Below, piece after piece: positions 15,605 through 23,372 of a stretch of DNA of 36,959 nucleotides. The stretch is from Clostridiales bacterium (lineage in GTDB: Bacteria; Bacillota; Clostridia; Oscillospirales; Oscillospiraceae). The position numbers and the translations under genes were made by a program. The DNA is taken from NCBI GenBank assembly GCA_021205375.1, contig JAJPXR010000060.1:1-36959 (forward strand), given 5' to 3'. The notes beneath the pieces were generated by a model. It did no database searches, had not been told where the DNA came from, and saw nothing but the letters and a program-made list of their open reading frames with translations. Within the stretch, counting starts at the first letter, position 1. Every line of letters begins with the position of its first letter.

Positions 15605-15660
15605 GTAACTATGGCACAATATTGTGCGTACTTCACAGGCTGCCAAACTGCTGGTACAAT
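15605..15660 (+). promoter_or_regulatory. Promoter and HxlR operator of the flavoprotein gene
   Basis: A second copy of the operator: GTAACTAT followed by the identical GCACAATATTGTGC core (15614-15627). It runs into the -35 TTCACA (15632-15637), with a 17-bp spacer and TACAAT (15655-15660). Overlap of the dyad (15605-15636) with the -35 fits repression. Confidence 0.82.
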
Positions 15661-15711
15661 AAAAGCAGTTAAGAAAAACCTTGCAGAAAACAAAATTTGG
15701 AGGTCATCATT

Positions 15712-16281
15712 ATGAAAAAGGTACTTATCGTCAACGCCAGCAAGCGCCGCAATGGCAACTCCTATGCCCTGGCAAAGAGATTTGCTGAGCAGATGGAGGG
15801 GAAGGCTGAGGTCACGACCTTTAACATCGGTGAGAAGGATGTGCGTGTGTGTCTTGCCTGCGACGGCTGCAAGCGTCAGCATACCCCCAACTGTGTCCAG
15901 AAGGATGACTTCACCGCTCTGATCCCCGCCATCGACAGCTGCGACGCCATGCTGATCCTGGCTCCTGTCCATTGGGATCAGTTCCCCGCCCAGCTGAAGG
16001 CTTTCCTGGATCGCACCTACTCCTTCATGGACTTCACCCAGCCGGATATGTCCATGGCCACCCGCAAGGACAAGAAGCTGGCCGGTTACTTCTTCGCTGG
16101 CTTCGGCCCCGTGGATGTGTACACCCAGATGGTGGAGACCAACCTGAAGAGCTTCGCCACTGCCGGCTTCCGGGATTACAAGGCTTATGTGGTCGGCAAT
16201 GTCAACATTCCCGGCTCCGCCATGGAGAACGAGGAAGCTATGAAGGCAGCCGACGAAGTGGCCGCCTGGCTCATTGGCTGA
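15712..16281 (+). CDS. Iron-sulfur flavoprotein / NADPH-dependent FMN reductase-fold protein
   Basis: A 189-residue flavodoxin-like protein. The N-terminal strand and phosphate loop read VLIVNASKRRNGNSYALA. The compact cysteine cluster CLACDGC with a fourth Cys in HTPNC (C-x2-C-x2-C-x7-C) resembles that of Isf-type iron-sulfur flavoproteins. MLILAPVHWDQFPAQLKAFLD is the conserved second FMN-contact segment. The start at 15712 follows TTTGGAGG at the right distance, and an in-frame ATG five codons upstream overlaps that site. It probably carries electrons to detoxify quinones, nitro compounds or oxygen. Its promoter carries the HxlR operator, so it is the likely main target of the divergent regulator. 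Confidence 0.87.
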   Translation: MKKVLIVNASKRRNGNSYALAKRFAEQMEGKAEVTTFNIGEKDVRVCLACDGCKRQHTPNCVQKDDFTALIPAIDSCDAMLILAPVHWDQFPAQLKAFLDRTYSFMDFTQPDMSMATRKDKKLAGYFFAGFGPVDVYTQMVETNLKSFATAGFRDYKAYVVGNVNIPGSAMENEEAMKAADEVAAWLIG

Positions 16282-16355
16282 TTGCTCACATTCTATCCAT
16301 CAAACATCTGCTGATTGCTGACTTCTCCGGCAATCCGCCCTATGAGTTCTAATTT

Positions 16356-16393
16356 GGAGCGCCTGGCGGCAGGAATATGCTGCCAGACGCTCC
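16356..16393 (+). other. Intergenic hairpin between flavoprotein and PNPOx-ferredoxin genes
   Basis: GGAGCGCCTGGC (16356-16367) pairs with GCCAGACGCTCC (16382-16393) with one mismatch. There is no T-run after it, so it is more likely a processing or stabilising hairpin than a terminator. The downstream gene is probably co-transcribed. Confidence 0.5.
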
Positions 16394-16421
16394 ATCCAGC
16401 AATACGGGGGAGCGATACGAT

Positions 16422-17030
16422 ATGAACAGAAACGACTATTTGAAGCTGCTGGTGGAGGACATTCACTCCACCACTGTCGCCACTATCGGCGCAGACGGAC
16501 ATCCCCAGACCCGCACCATTGACATGATGCTGTGGGATGAGCAAGGGGTATACTTTCTGACGGCGAAGGGCAAAGCCTTTTACAGCCAGCTCATGGAGCA
16601 GCAGTACATTGCCCTTTCCGCCACGAAGGACAAAAAGTCCGTCTCCCTGCGGGGCAAAGTTCAGAACATCGGCGGCGAAAAGCTGGATGAGATGTTTGAA
16701 AAGAACCCCTATATGCAAAAGATTTACCCCGGTGACACCCGCAGCGCCCTGGAGGTGTTCCGGCTGTACAAGGCCAGCGGGGAATACTTCGACATCAGCG
16801 ACCCGGCTCATGTGACGCGGGACAGCATTGTCATCGGTCAGCCGGAAACTGTGGTCAACGGCTATTTTGTGGGCAGCGCCTGCATCGGCTGCAAGCTGTG
16901 TTACTCCGCCTGTCCCCAGAAGTGCATCGACATCTCCACCACACCAGTGGTCATCGACCAGAGCCGCTGCCTCCACTGCGGACGCTGCTCGGAGATTTGC
17001 CCCAGGCAGGCCATCGAAAAGAGAGGATAA
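16422..17030 (+). CDS. Pyridoxamine 5'-phosphate oxidase-fold flavoprotein fused to a 2[4Fe-4S] ferredoxin
   Basis: A 202-residue fusion. Residues about 1-130 form a PNPOx-like FMN-binding split barrel (VATIGADGHPQTRTIDMMLW, then VYFLTAKGKAFY). Residues about 145-200 carry two 4Fe-4S motifs, CIGCKLCYSACPQKC and CLHCGRCSEICPRQA. The protein is likely a small electron-transfer flavoprotein acting in the cytoplasm on an unidentified acceptor. The ATG at 16422 has GGGGGAG twelve bases upstream, and an in-frame ATG at 16377 lies in the hairpin and is less likely. The macrodomain gene starts three bases after its stop, so the two are co-expressed, and both lie downstream of the HxlR-controlled promoter. 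Confidence 0.9.
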   Translation: MNRNDYLKLLVEDIHSTTVATIGADGHPQTRTIDMMLWDEQGVYFLTAKGKAFYSQLMEQQYIALSATKDKKSVSLRGKVQNIGGEKLDEMFEKNPYMQKIYPGDTRSALEVFRLYKASGEYFDISDPAHVTRDSIVIGQPETVVNGYFVGSACIGCKLCYSACPQKCIDISTTPVVIDQSRCLHCGRCSEICPRQAIEKRG

Positions 17031-17032
17031 CC

Positions 17033-17806
17033 ATGACCCAGGACGAACGCAGAGTATATCTAATCAAGGCGCTTCTCGCGGAGGCCCCCCGGTATCAGGG
17101 AATGGAGATACCCGCCGACGTGTTCCAGCAGAAGCGGCTCCTCCGGGCGCTGTTCAATGTGCGAATGCCGAAGCCGGTCAGTCAGGACTTCCTGACGGTG
17201 CAGGACGCCTATTTGCAGGAGGCGACCCGACAGAAGGGGATTACGGACCTTTCCGGCCTGACGCCTGTGCAGGAGGGCCTCTATCTCTGGCAGGGGGACA
17301 TCACCACCCTGCACTGCGGGGCCATCGTCAACGCCGCCAATTCGCAGATGCTGGGCTGTTTCTGCCCCAACCACGGCTGTATTGACAACGCCATTCACAC
17401 CTATGCGGGGGTGCAGCTTCGCGCCGCCTGCGCTGAATTGATGGCGCAGCAGGGGAATGAGGAGGAAACCGGCGCGGCCAAACTCACGCCTGCGTTCAAT
17501 CTCCCCTGTGACTATGTACTGCACACTGTCGGCCCCATCGTCGGCCACTGGCTCACCAGAAAAGACAGAGAACTGCTGGCCTCATGCTACCGCTCCTGCC
17601 TGGAGCTGGCGGAGCAAAACGGGATTCAAAGCGTTGCGTTCTGCTGCATCTCCACCGGAGAATTTCACTTCCCCAACGACAAGGCGGCGGAGATCGCCGT
17701 CAACACCGTGAAAGAGTACAAGCAACAAACCCACAGCAAAATTGAGGTGATCTTCAATGTTTTTAAGGACATCGACCTGGAAATCTACCAAAACCTGCTC
17801 CAATAA
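17033..17806 (+). CDS. Macrodomain protein, protein-ADP-ribose hydrolase (zinc-macro type)
   Basis: A 257-residue protein. The N-terminal helical cap (residues 1-85) precedes a macrodomain. Its substrate-loop motif is GAIVNAANSQMLGCFCPNHGCIDNAIH, and the ADP-ribose phosphate loop is CCISTGEFHFPNDKAAE. The Cys-Pro-Asn-His and downstream Cys residues resemble the zinc-binding set of macrodomains genetically linked to SirTM sirtuins. Those enzymes remove ADP-ribose placed on lipoyl-carrier (GcvH-L) proteins (family knowledge). GAGAGGATAACC precedes the ATG at 17033. The SirTM gene that should follow is present only as an N-terminal fragment. Confidence 0.88.
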   Translation: MTQDERRVYLIKALLAEAPRYQGMEIPADVFQQKRLLRALFNVRMPKPVSQDFLTVQDAYLQEATRQKGITDLSGLTPVQEGLYLWQGDITTLHCGAIVNAANSQMLGCFCPNHGCIDNAIHTYAGVQLRAACAELMAQQGNEEETGAAKLTPAFNLPCDYVLHTVGPIVGHWLTRKDRELLASCYRSCLELAEQNGIQSVAFCCISTGEFHFPNDKAAEIAVNTVKEYKQQTHSKIEVIFNVFKDIDLEIYQNLLQ

Positions 17807-17953
17807 CATCGAACGGCTGAAAAACGAGCTGGAGACGGCGGACGCCATCGTCATCGGCGCCGGAGCGGGGCTTACTACTTCGGCGGGGATGCGCTACGAC
17901 GGGGAGCGCTTTGAAAAATATTTCTCGGACTTTCACAGGAAGTACGGCATGCC
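17757..17953 (+). pseudogene. SirTM-type (class M) sirtuin, N-terminal fragment only
   Basis: Directly after the macrodomain gene, partly overlapping it in another frame, the sequence encodes NNIERLKNELETADAIVIGA and then GAGLTTSAGMRYDGERFEKY, the Rossmann NAD-binding start of SirTM sirtuins. Similarity stops after KYG, about 50 residues in, where a full protein would have about 290. From the GGCATGCC palindrome at 17946-17953 onward the DNA is the inverted end of a disrupted acyl-CoA dehydrogenase gene. The frame runs on to a TAG at 18063-18065 through unrelated sequence. The gene cannot make a working sirtuin. The loss may be real or an assembly join. Confidence 0.8.
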
Positions 17954-18561
17954 CATCTTCTTTTCTTTCTTGCCAAAGGTAAAGCCGGGGGTGCCTTTCT
18001 CCACCACAAAGGCGGAAATGCCCCTGGTCCTCTGGCTTGGGTCAGTCACGGCGCTGGTAAAATAGATGTCCGCATAGTAACCGTTGGTGATAAAGATTTT
18101 GGAGCCGTTGAGCAGCCAGTGGTCACCCTTGTCCTCGGCTTTTGTGCGCTGGCCGCCGCCCAAATCCGTACCGGCTTCCGGTTCCGTGCATCCAAACGCG
18201 CCCAGCTTTTCGCCCTTCATCAGTGGCAGCAGGTATTTTTCCTTTTGCTCTGGCGTCCCAAGCACGGAAAGTGCAAAAGCCCCCAGAGAGTGGTGGGCGG
18301 CAAACATGATGGAGTGGTGGCGCAGTATTTTGCCAGTTCCTCCACCATGGCGATATAGGCCAGATAGGAGTGTCCGCCGCCGCCGACCTCTTTCGGGTAG
18401 CAGACCCCCATCAGATTCATCTCGCCCAGACGCTTGAATGCCTCGGACGGGAAGCGTTCCTGCTCATCCAGTTCCGCTGCCAACGGAGCGACCTCATTGA
18501 CCGCAAACTCGTGGATTTGTGCCAACAACCGTTGTTCTTCCTCCGTAAAGTGAAAATCCAT
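17946..18561 (-). pseudogene. Acyl-CoA dehydrogenase remnant, N-terminal part, frameshifted and truncated
   Basis: Reading leftward from the ATG at 18561 (GAGGAGG upstream): MDFHFTEEEQRLLAQIHEF, then NLMGVCYPKEVGG and MVEELAKYCATT, a clear acyl-CoA dehydrogenase N-terminus. Near 18313 one base is missing. The frame shifts and the protein resumes as MFAAHHSLGAFALSVLGTPE, then GAFGCTEPEAGTDLGG and LNGSKIFITNG, the FAD/substrate-binding middle domain. Similarity ends at about KKEKKMG at the 17946-17953 palindrome, so the C-terminal half with the catalytic region is absent. It is divergent from the LysR gene, which probably once controlled it. Confidence 0.88.
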
Positions 18562-18609
18562 TGTTCTTCCTCCTCGTGTCATTTTTGAACGGGCATTGTA
18601 TTTCAGCGC

Positions 18610-18638
18610 TTGCCATCTCCCGCCCTCTGGATTATAAT
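18610..18638 (+). promoter_or_regulatory. Sigma-A promoter of the LysR gene
   Basis: TTGCCA (18610-18615), 17-bp spacer, TATAAT (18633-18638), about 78 nt before the LysR start. Confidence 0.65.
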
Positions 18639-18716
18639 AACATCAGAAGCCGTTCAGAAAAAGCGAATGATTTGAAATGCAGGATTCGGCTTTTTCGTAC
18701 AATTTGGGAGGATACG

Positions 18717-19634
18717 ATGGACACGAAAAATCTTGCCACACTGGTTGCCATTATAGAAACCGGCAGCTTTCAAAAGGCGGCAACGCAGCTCAATTATGCG
18801 CCTTCCACTGTTACCTCTCAGATACGGCAGTTGGAGGACGAACTCTCCATGAAGCTGTTTGAAAAGGTCGGACGAAAAATGGAGCTGACCCAGGCGGGGC
18901 GGGACATTCTGCCGTTCGTCAGGGCCATTTTGCAAAACGTGGAGCAGATCAACAACTATCACAAAGACATCTCAGAAATCACGGGGACCCTGCGGCTGGT
19001 CGCGCCGGACTCGATTTTTATCTATCTCATGCAGCCCATCATCAAGGAAATTATGTTTGAGGCCCCCAGGGTCAATCTGGTTTTCAATTCGCTCCCCTCG
19101 GAGGAAATCAATCAGGCCATCGTCAATGGAACTGCGGACATTGGAATCGACTGCGATAAGGGCCACTTCCCGGATACGGTGGCGCATCTGCCCGGCAGAT
19201 CATTCCAGGCGTGTTTGATCGCTTCGCCCTTTATGGCCCCAGATGAACGTGATTTCACCACCCCACACCAGCGGAAAGCGGTCAGCATGATTCTGAACGA
19301 ACCGTATGCAAATTATCAGAAAGGAATCTCTGCTTATTTTGACCGAAAGGACATTGTATTGAACCCCGACATGAAGCTGCAAAGCATCGAGGCGGTCAAA
19401 AGAAGCGTCATGAACAACCTGGGGATCGCCTATGTTCCGCAGTTTTCTGTGGAGGAGGAATTAAAGAATGGCTCTTTGCTCCGATTGGAGACGGAGTTGG
19501 ATGACAAATCGTTTCCAGGGGTAATTGTGTTTCACAAAAACAGGTGGGTCAGTCCGCAGATGGAATTGGCGTTTCGGATTTTGCAGGAGCAAATTGAGGT
19601 TGACTACAGGAAATATAAGAATAGCACTAATTGA
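18717..19634 (+). CDS. LysR-family transcriptional regulator
   Basis: A 305-residue regulator. The N-terminal winged helix-turn-helix includes FQKAATQLNYAPSTVTSQIR, followed by QLEDELSMKLFEKVGRKMEL and a periplasmic-binding-protein-like effector domain (about 90-290). TTTGGGAGG lies just upstream of the ATG at 18717. Upstream in-frame codons to 18561 do not look like protein. It is divergent from the acyl-CoA dehydrogenase remnant. LysR proteins usually control the divergent gene, which here is broken, so its present target is unclear. Confidence 0.92.
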   Translation: MDTKNLATLVAIIETGSFQKAATQLNYAPSTVTSQIRQLEDELSMKLFEKVGRKMELTQAGRDILPFVRAILQNVEQINNYHKDISEITGTLRLVAPDSIFIYLMQPIIKEIMFEAPRVNLVFNSLPSEEINQAIVNGTADIGIDCDKGHFPDTVAHLPGRSFQACLIASPFMAPDERDFTTPHQRKAVSMILNEPYANYQKGISAYFDRKDIVLNPDMKLQSIEAVKRSVMNNLGIAYVPQFSVEEELKNGSLLRLETELDDKSFPGVIVFHKNRWVSPQMELAFRILQEQIEVDYRKYKNSTN

Positions 19635-19847
19635 CTGTTGTAAAACAGAGTATATGATAACAACAGGAAGCCCATGTACAAACAATGAGCGCCTGCCAGA
19701 GAATGTGCTGACCGGACGCGCAGAAAGACCGCGTTAAAAACCAATGTCACAACCCATTACATCCTTTATGGTATCAGCCTTGCGCAAGTCATTTATCTTG
19801 GGTAAACCAGCGTGATACAATGCAATCAGGACAAGGAGGTGAACCGC
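19635..19847. other. Intergenic region before the Y-family polymerase operon
   Basis: 213 bp with no convincing gene. It holds a 10-bp palindrome CTTGCGCAAG (19779-19788) and a possible TACAAT -10 box (19816-19821) without a good -35. I see no Firmicute SOS box of the CGAAC-N4-GTTCG type. Confidence 0.5.
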
Positions 19848-21356
19848 TTGACAGACCGTTCCTATATCGCCATTGATCTGAAATCCTTCTATGCCTCGGT
19901 GGAGTGCGTAGAGCGGGGGCTTGACCCGCTGACCACCAATCTGGTGGTGGCCGACCAGAGCCGTACAGAGAAAACCATCTGCCTTGCGGTGTCCCCCTCT
20001 TTGAAATCCTTTGGGATTCCCGGACGGGCGAGGCTGTTCGAGGTCGTCCAGCGGGTGAAGGAGGTCAACCGGGAGCGTCAGCGCCGAGCGCCTGGCCACA
20101 CCTTTACCGGTTCCTCCAGTGACATCAACGAGCTGAACGCCGACCCGTCTCTGTCGTTGGACTATATTGTGGCCACGCCCCAAATGGCCCATTATATCCA
20201 GCGCAGCACCGAGATTTATCAGGTCTACCTCCGGTTTATCGCCCCGGAGGACATCCATGTGTACAGCATCGACGAGGTGTTTATGGATGTGACCAACTAT
20301 TTGCAGACCTACCGGCTCACGCCCCACGAGCTGACGAGAAAAATCATTCGGGCAGTCTTGCAGGAGACCGGTATCACGGCCACCGCCGGAATCGGGACCA
20401 ACTTATACCTCTGCAAAATCGCTATGGACATCGTGGCAAAGCACATCCCCGCCGATAGGGACGGGGTTCGTATCGCGGAGCTGGATGAGATGAGCTATCG
20501 GCGGCAGCTCTGGACACACCAGCCCCTCACGGATTTCTGGCGGGTGGGGCGCGGTTACGCCAGGCGACTGAACAAATTGGGGCTTCACACGATGGGCGAC
20601 ATTGCCCAGTACAGTCTCAGCAGCTACGGCGAGAATCGACTGTACAAGGAGTTCGGTGTCAACGCCGAGTTGCTGATCGACCACGTATGGGGTTGGGAAC
20701 CCTGCCGCATCTCCGACATCAAGGCTTATAAACCAGAGAACAACAGCATCAGCTCCGGGCAGGTGCTGCAATCGCCCTATGAATTTGACAAGGCAAAGTT
20801 GGTCGTTCGGGAGATGGCGGACGCCCTCTCCCTCGACCTGGTGGACAAGGGGATGGTGGCCGACCAAATCGTGCTGACCATTGGGTATGATATTGAAAAC
20901 CTGACCGACCATGAGAGGCAGAAAGCCTATAAGGGCGAAGTCACTACCGACCACTACGGCAGGAAGGTTCCCAAGCAGGCCCACGGCTCCATCAATCTGG
21001 GGCGACAGACGGCCTCCACCATGCTCATCACCAACGCCGCTATGGAGCTGTTTGACCGCATCGTTGACCGGAATTTGCTGGTGCGGCGGATGTATGTGGT
21101 CGCCAACCATGTGGTCAGCGAGGACATGGCCAAGCCACCGGAGCCGGAGCAGCTCGACCTGTTCACCGACTATGCCGCGCTGGAGCAGCAACGGGAAGCG
21201 GAGCAAGCGGCGCTGGAAAAGGAAAAGCGGCGGCAGAAGGCCGTCCTCGCCATTCAGAAGAAATTCGGGAAGAACGCCCTGCTGAAAGGCATGAATCTGG
21301 AGGAAGGCGCCACCGGCAAAGACCGCAACGCACAAATCGGAGGGCATAAGGCATGA
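19848..21356 (+). CDS. Y-family (UmuC/DinB-like, UvrX-type) DNA polymerase
   Basis: A 502-residue translesion polymerase. The first catalytic site is IAIDLKSFYASVECVERG (metal-binding Asp10). The second is YSIDEVFMDVT (Asp142, Glu143). Helix-hairpin-helix and little-finger regions follow, and the charged C-terminus contains EQQREAEQAALEKEKRRQK. It is longer than DinB (about 350-420) and fits the UvrX/ImpB-MucB-SamB class common on Firmicute chromosomes and mobile elements. A TTG at 19848 is preferred as start because AAGGAGG lies eight bases upstream. An ATG at 19812 would add 12 residues and overlaps the promoter. It overlaps the glycosylase gene (ATGA) and is co-transcribed with YolD. Confidence 0.92.
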   Translation: MTDRSYIAIDLKSFYASVECVERGLDPLTTNLVVADQSRTEKTICLAVSPSLKSFGIPGRARLFEVVQRVKEVNRERQRRAPGHTFTGSSSDINELNADPSLSLDYIVATPQMAHYIQRSTEIYQVYLRFIAPEDIHVYSIDEVFMDVTNYLQTYRLTPHELTRKIIRAVLQETGITATAGIGTNLYLCKIAMDIVAKHIPADRDGVRIAELDEMSYRRQLWTHQPLTDFWRVGRGYARRLNKLGLHTMGDIAQYSLSSYGENRLYKEFGVNAELLIDHVWGWEPCRISDIKAYKPENNSISSGQVLQSPYEFDKAKLVVREMADALSLDLVDKGMVADQIVLTIGYDIENLTDHERQKAYKGEVTTDHYGRKVPKQAHGSINLGRQTASTMLITNAAMELFDRIVDRNLLVRRMYVVANHVVSEDMAKPPEPEQLDLFTDYAALEQQREAEQAALEKEKRRQKAVLAIQKKFGKNALLKGMNLEEGATGKDRNAQIGGHKA

Positions 21357-21928
21357 GAGCGATTGAACACCGCTGCTCCTATGTGAATCTGAAAAACCCA
21401 CTCTACGTCCGGTATCACGATGAGGAGTGGGGTGTGCTGGAACATTCCGACCAGAAGCTCTATGAGCTGTTAATTCTGGAATCCTTTCAGGCAGGTCTGT
21501 CCTGGGAATGTATCCTGAACAAGCGGGAAAACTTTCGTATTGCCTTTGACGGGTTTGACATCGACAAGGTCTGCACTTACGATGAGGCAAAGTGCGCAGA
21601 ACTGATGGGCGATACTGGCATCGTCCGCAACCGACGCAAAATAACAGCGGCAGTCAATAACAGTATCGTTTTCAAAGCAATTCAGCAGGAGTTCGGCTCC
21701 TTCGATGCGTATATCTGGGGCTTCACCAACGGCGAAACCATTGTAGAGGATTATCACATTCGCACCACCTCTCCGCTCTCCGATACCGTCTCGAAGGATT
21801 TGAAAAAACGGGGCATGAAGTTTGTTGGCTCCACCATTATCTATTCCTACCTCCAGGCTATCGGAGTGCTGAACGCGCACGGGGAGGAATGTGATTTGTG
21901 TCCCCATAGATTGGAGGCAACGCCATGA
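21353..21928 (+). CDS. tag: DNA-3-methyladenine glycosylase I
   Basis: A 191-residue base-excision enzyme that removes 3-methyladenine. The TAG signature includes YVRYHDEEWGVLEHSDQKLY and LLILESFQAGLSWECILNKR with the substrate-contact Glu. The zinc ligands are the N-terminal Cys (HRCSYVN) and the C-terminal His and Cys residues (NAHGEECDLCPHR). It overlaps the polymerase gene before it and the YolD gene after it by four bases each. This coupling suggests one response to alkylation damage. Confidence 0.95.
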   Translation: MRAIEHRCSYVNLKNPLYVRYHDEEWGVLEHSDQKLYELLILESFQAGLSWECILNKRENFRIAFDGFDIDKVCTYDEAKCAELMGDTGIVRNRRKITAAVNNSIVFKAIQQEFGSFDAYIWGFTNGETIVEDYHIRTTSPLSDTVSKDLKKRGMKFVGSTIIYSYLQAIGVLNAHGEECDLCPHRLEATP

Positions 21929-22359
21929 GCCAGGATTACAGCGACATCATCCATCTGCCCCATCACGTCTCGGAGACCCGCCCCCATATGTCCATGCGAG
22001 ACCGGGCGGCCCAGTTTTCGCCCTTTGCGGCCCTCACCGGTTACGATGCCGCCGTGAAAGAGACGGCACGGCTGACCGACCAACGGGCGGAACTGGATGA
22101 GGAAATGAAGCAGAATCTTTCTGAGCGGTTGAATTTGATTCAGGAGAATCTGGCGGCAGCTCCAGTAGTGGAGATCACCTACTTTGTCCCGGACGAACGC
22201 AAGGAGGGCGGCGCTTACAACACCGTTACCGGCGCCGTGAAAAAGGTTGATGCGTTTCAGAGGCATGTTGTGCTGACAGATGGGACAGATATTCCAATTG
22301 ATGAAATTATTGAAATCAGCGGAGCAGTGTTCCGGTCTTTGGATGATTCCTTTGTCTGA
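21925..22359 (+). CDS. YolD-like protein
   Basis: A 144-residue YolD-like protein. The conserved core MSMRDRAAQFSPFAAL is followed by LTGYDAAVKETARLTDQR, and the C-terminal beta region is DAFQRHVVLTDGTDIPIDEI. YolD proteins are typically encoded next to UvrX/Y-family polymerases in Firmicutes and are thought to act as accessory factors. Here the pairing is retained with the glycosylase inserted between. The start overlaps the glycosylase stop (21925-21928). Confidence 0.9.
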   Translation: MSQDYSDIIHLPHHVSETRPHMSMRDRAAQFSPFAALTGYDAAVKETARLTDQRAELDEEMKQNLSERLNLIQENLAAAPVVEITYFVPDERKEGGAYNTVTGAVKKVDAFQRHVVLTDGTDIPIDEIIEISGAVFRSLDDSFV

Positions 22360-22426
22360 TTGACGGGGAGCGGTCTCTCTGGTGGGTGCAATGTTTCGCT
22401 GTATTAAGAAGAAGGGATGATTTACG

Positions 22427-22699
22427 ATGCGGGAAAAGAAAAAAGCGGATGGCTTCAAATATGATTTTACGTTGTCGGAAATGAAAGCGCTGTTGTTCCA
22501 TTCAAGGAAGTGCCCAGCGTGTTCGGGGCAGCTTACGCGAGAAAAGACCTGCGAGAGAGTGGAAGGCCGGGATGTCAATTCGAAGTCTGATCCGTTTTTT
22601 GTCCAGAACGCCCAGGTCAACCACTACGGGTTCCTTTTTCGCTGCCAAAACTGCGGACGAGTATTCACGCTGCAAGAGCTTGCGGAACGCGCCGATTGA
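22427..22699 (+). CDS. Small zinc-ribbon protein, unknown function
   Basis: A 90-residue cytoplasmic protein with two CxxC knuckles, CPACSG (about residues 31-36) and CQNCGR (about 73-78), which together would bind one zinc. GAAGGGA precedes the ATG. It is 67 bp downstream of YolD on the same strand and may be the tail of that operon. No family is recognised. Confidence 0.65.
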   Translation: MREKKKADGFKYDFTLSEMKALLFHSRKCPACSGQLTREKTCERVEGRDVNSKSDPFFVQNAQVNHYGFLFRCQNCGRVFTLQELAERAD

Positions 22700-22808
22700 C
22701 CATATAATACGAGCTGGCAAGCTTTTATGACCACACAACAAAACTATGCGACTTAGAAATTCCATAGGCGTTCAGACGCGCATCAGGGCTAAGGAGTGGC
22801 GTGGAATC

Positions 22809-23324
22809 GTGAGGACAAACAAGAATAGAAAGGATCAACAAATTCTCAATGCGCAACAAATTCAGATGACCATACAAAGTCTGTCCAAGGAGGGGCGGTT
22901 CGCATCAGAAAAAACATTCCTGCACCACAGGGAAACGACAGTGTACGACCATAGTATGCATGTCGCCGAAGTAAGCTTGACGATAGCCAATGCTCTGCCA
23001 TTCTCGTTTGATATGGACTCTCTAATCAGAGGCGCTTTGCTCCATGATTACTTTTTGTACCACAGGAATGAAAGTGTAAAAACTTATGTCACACATGGAT
23101 ACCGGCACCCTGTTATTGCAGCAAACAATGCCAAGGCAGACTACGGGATCAATGACATCGAGGAAAACATTATCCGGCGGCATATGTTTCCGCTGACCCC
23201 TATACCGCCCAAATACAGAGAGGCGTGGGTCGTGTGCGTTGCTGACAAATGCTGCGCAACGATGGAATTTCTTCCGGCAAGGTTTACGAGGCGTCGCCTG
23301 TCAAATGGTCATAGTTACAGTTGA
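22809..23324 (+). CDS. HD-domain phosphohydrolase
   Basis: A metal-dependent HD-fold hydrolase. Ligand motifs are VYDHSMHVAEVS (His), RGALLHDYFLYH (His-Asp) and VADKCCATMEF. The GTG at 22809, behind AAGGAG, gives 171 residues. An ATG at 22746 in the same frame would give 192 but has no clear ribosome-binding site. The last dozen residues (RRRLSNGHSYS) do not look conserved, so the 3' end could be altered. The substrate (a nucleotide or phosphorylated metabolite) cannot be told. Confidence 0.75.
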   Translation: MRTNKNRKDQQILNAQQIQMTIQSLSKEGRFASEKTFLHHRETTVYDHSMHVAEVSLTIANALPFSFDMDSLIRGALLHDYFLYHRNESVKTYVTHGYRHPVIAANNAKADYGINDIEENIIRRHMFPLTPIPPKYREAWVVCVADKCCATMEFLPARFTRRRLSNGHSYS

Positions 23325-23372
23325 ACGCATCAGCCTCGCATTGCGGTTGGAGCACGAAAGGGGGACAGGTTT

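Noticed and set aside
17954..18065. Continuation of the sirtuin frame as a novel fused protein
   Set aside because: The residues after KYGMP are the antisense of acyl-CoA dehydrogenase sequence, so the fusion is a by-product of the junction and not a real domain.
19635..19847. SOS box upstream of the Y-family polymerase
   Set aside because: I looked for a CGAAC-N4-GTTCG type dyad on both strands and found none. The CTTGCGCAAG palindrome does not match.
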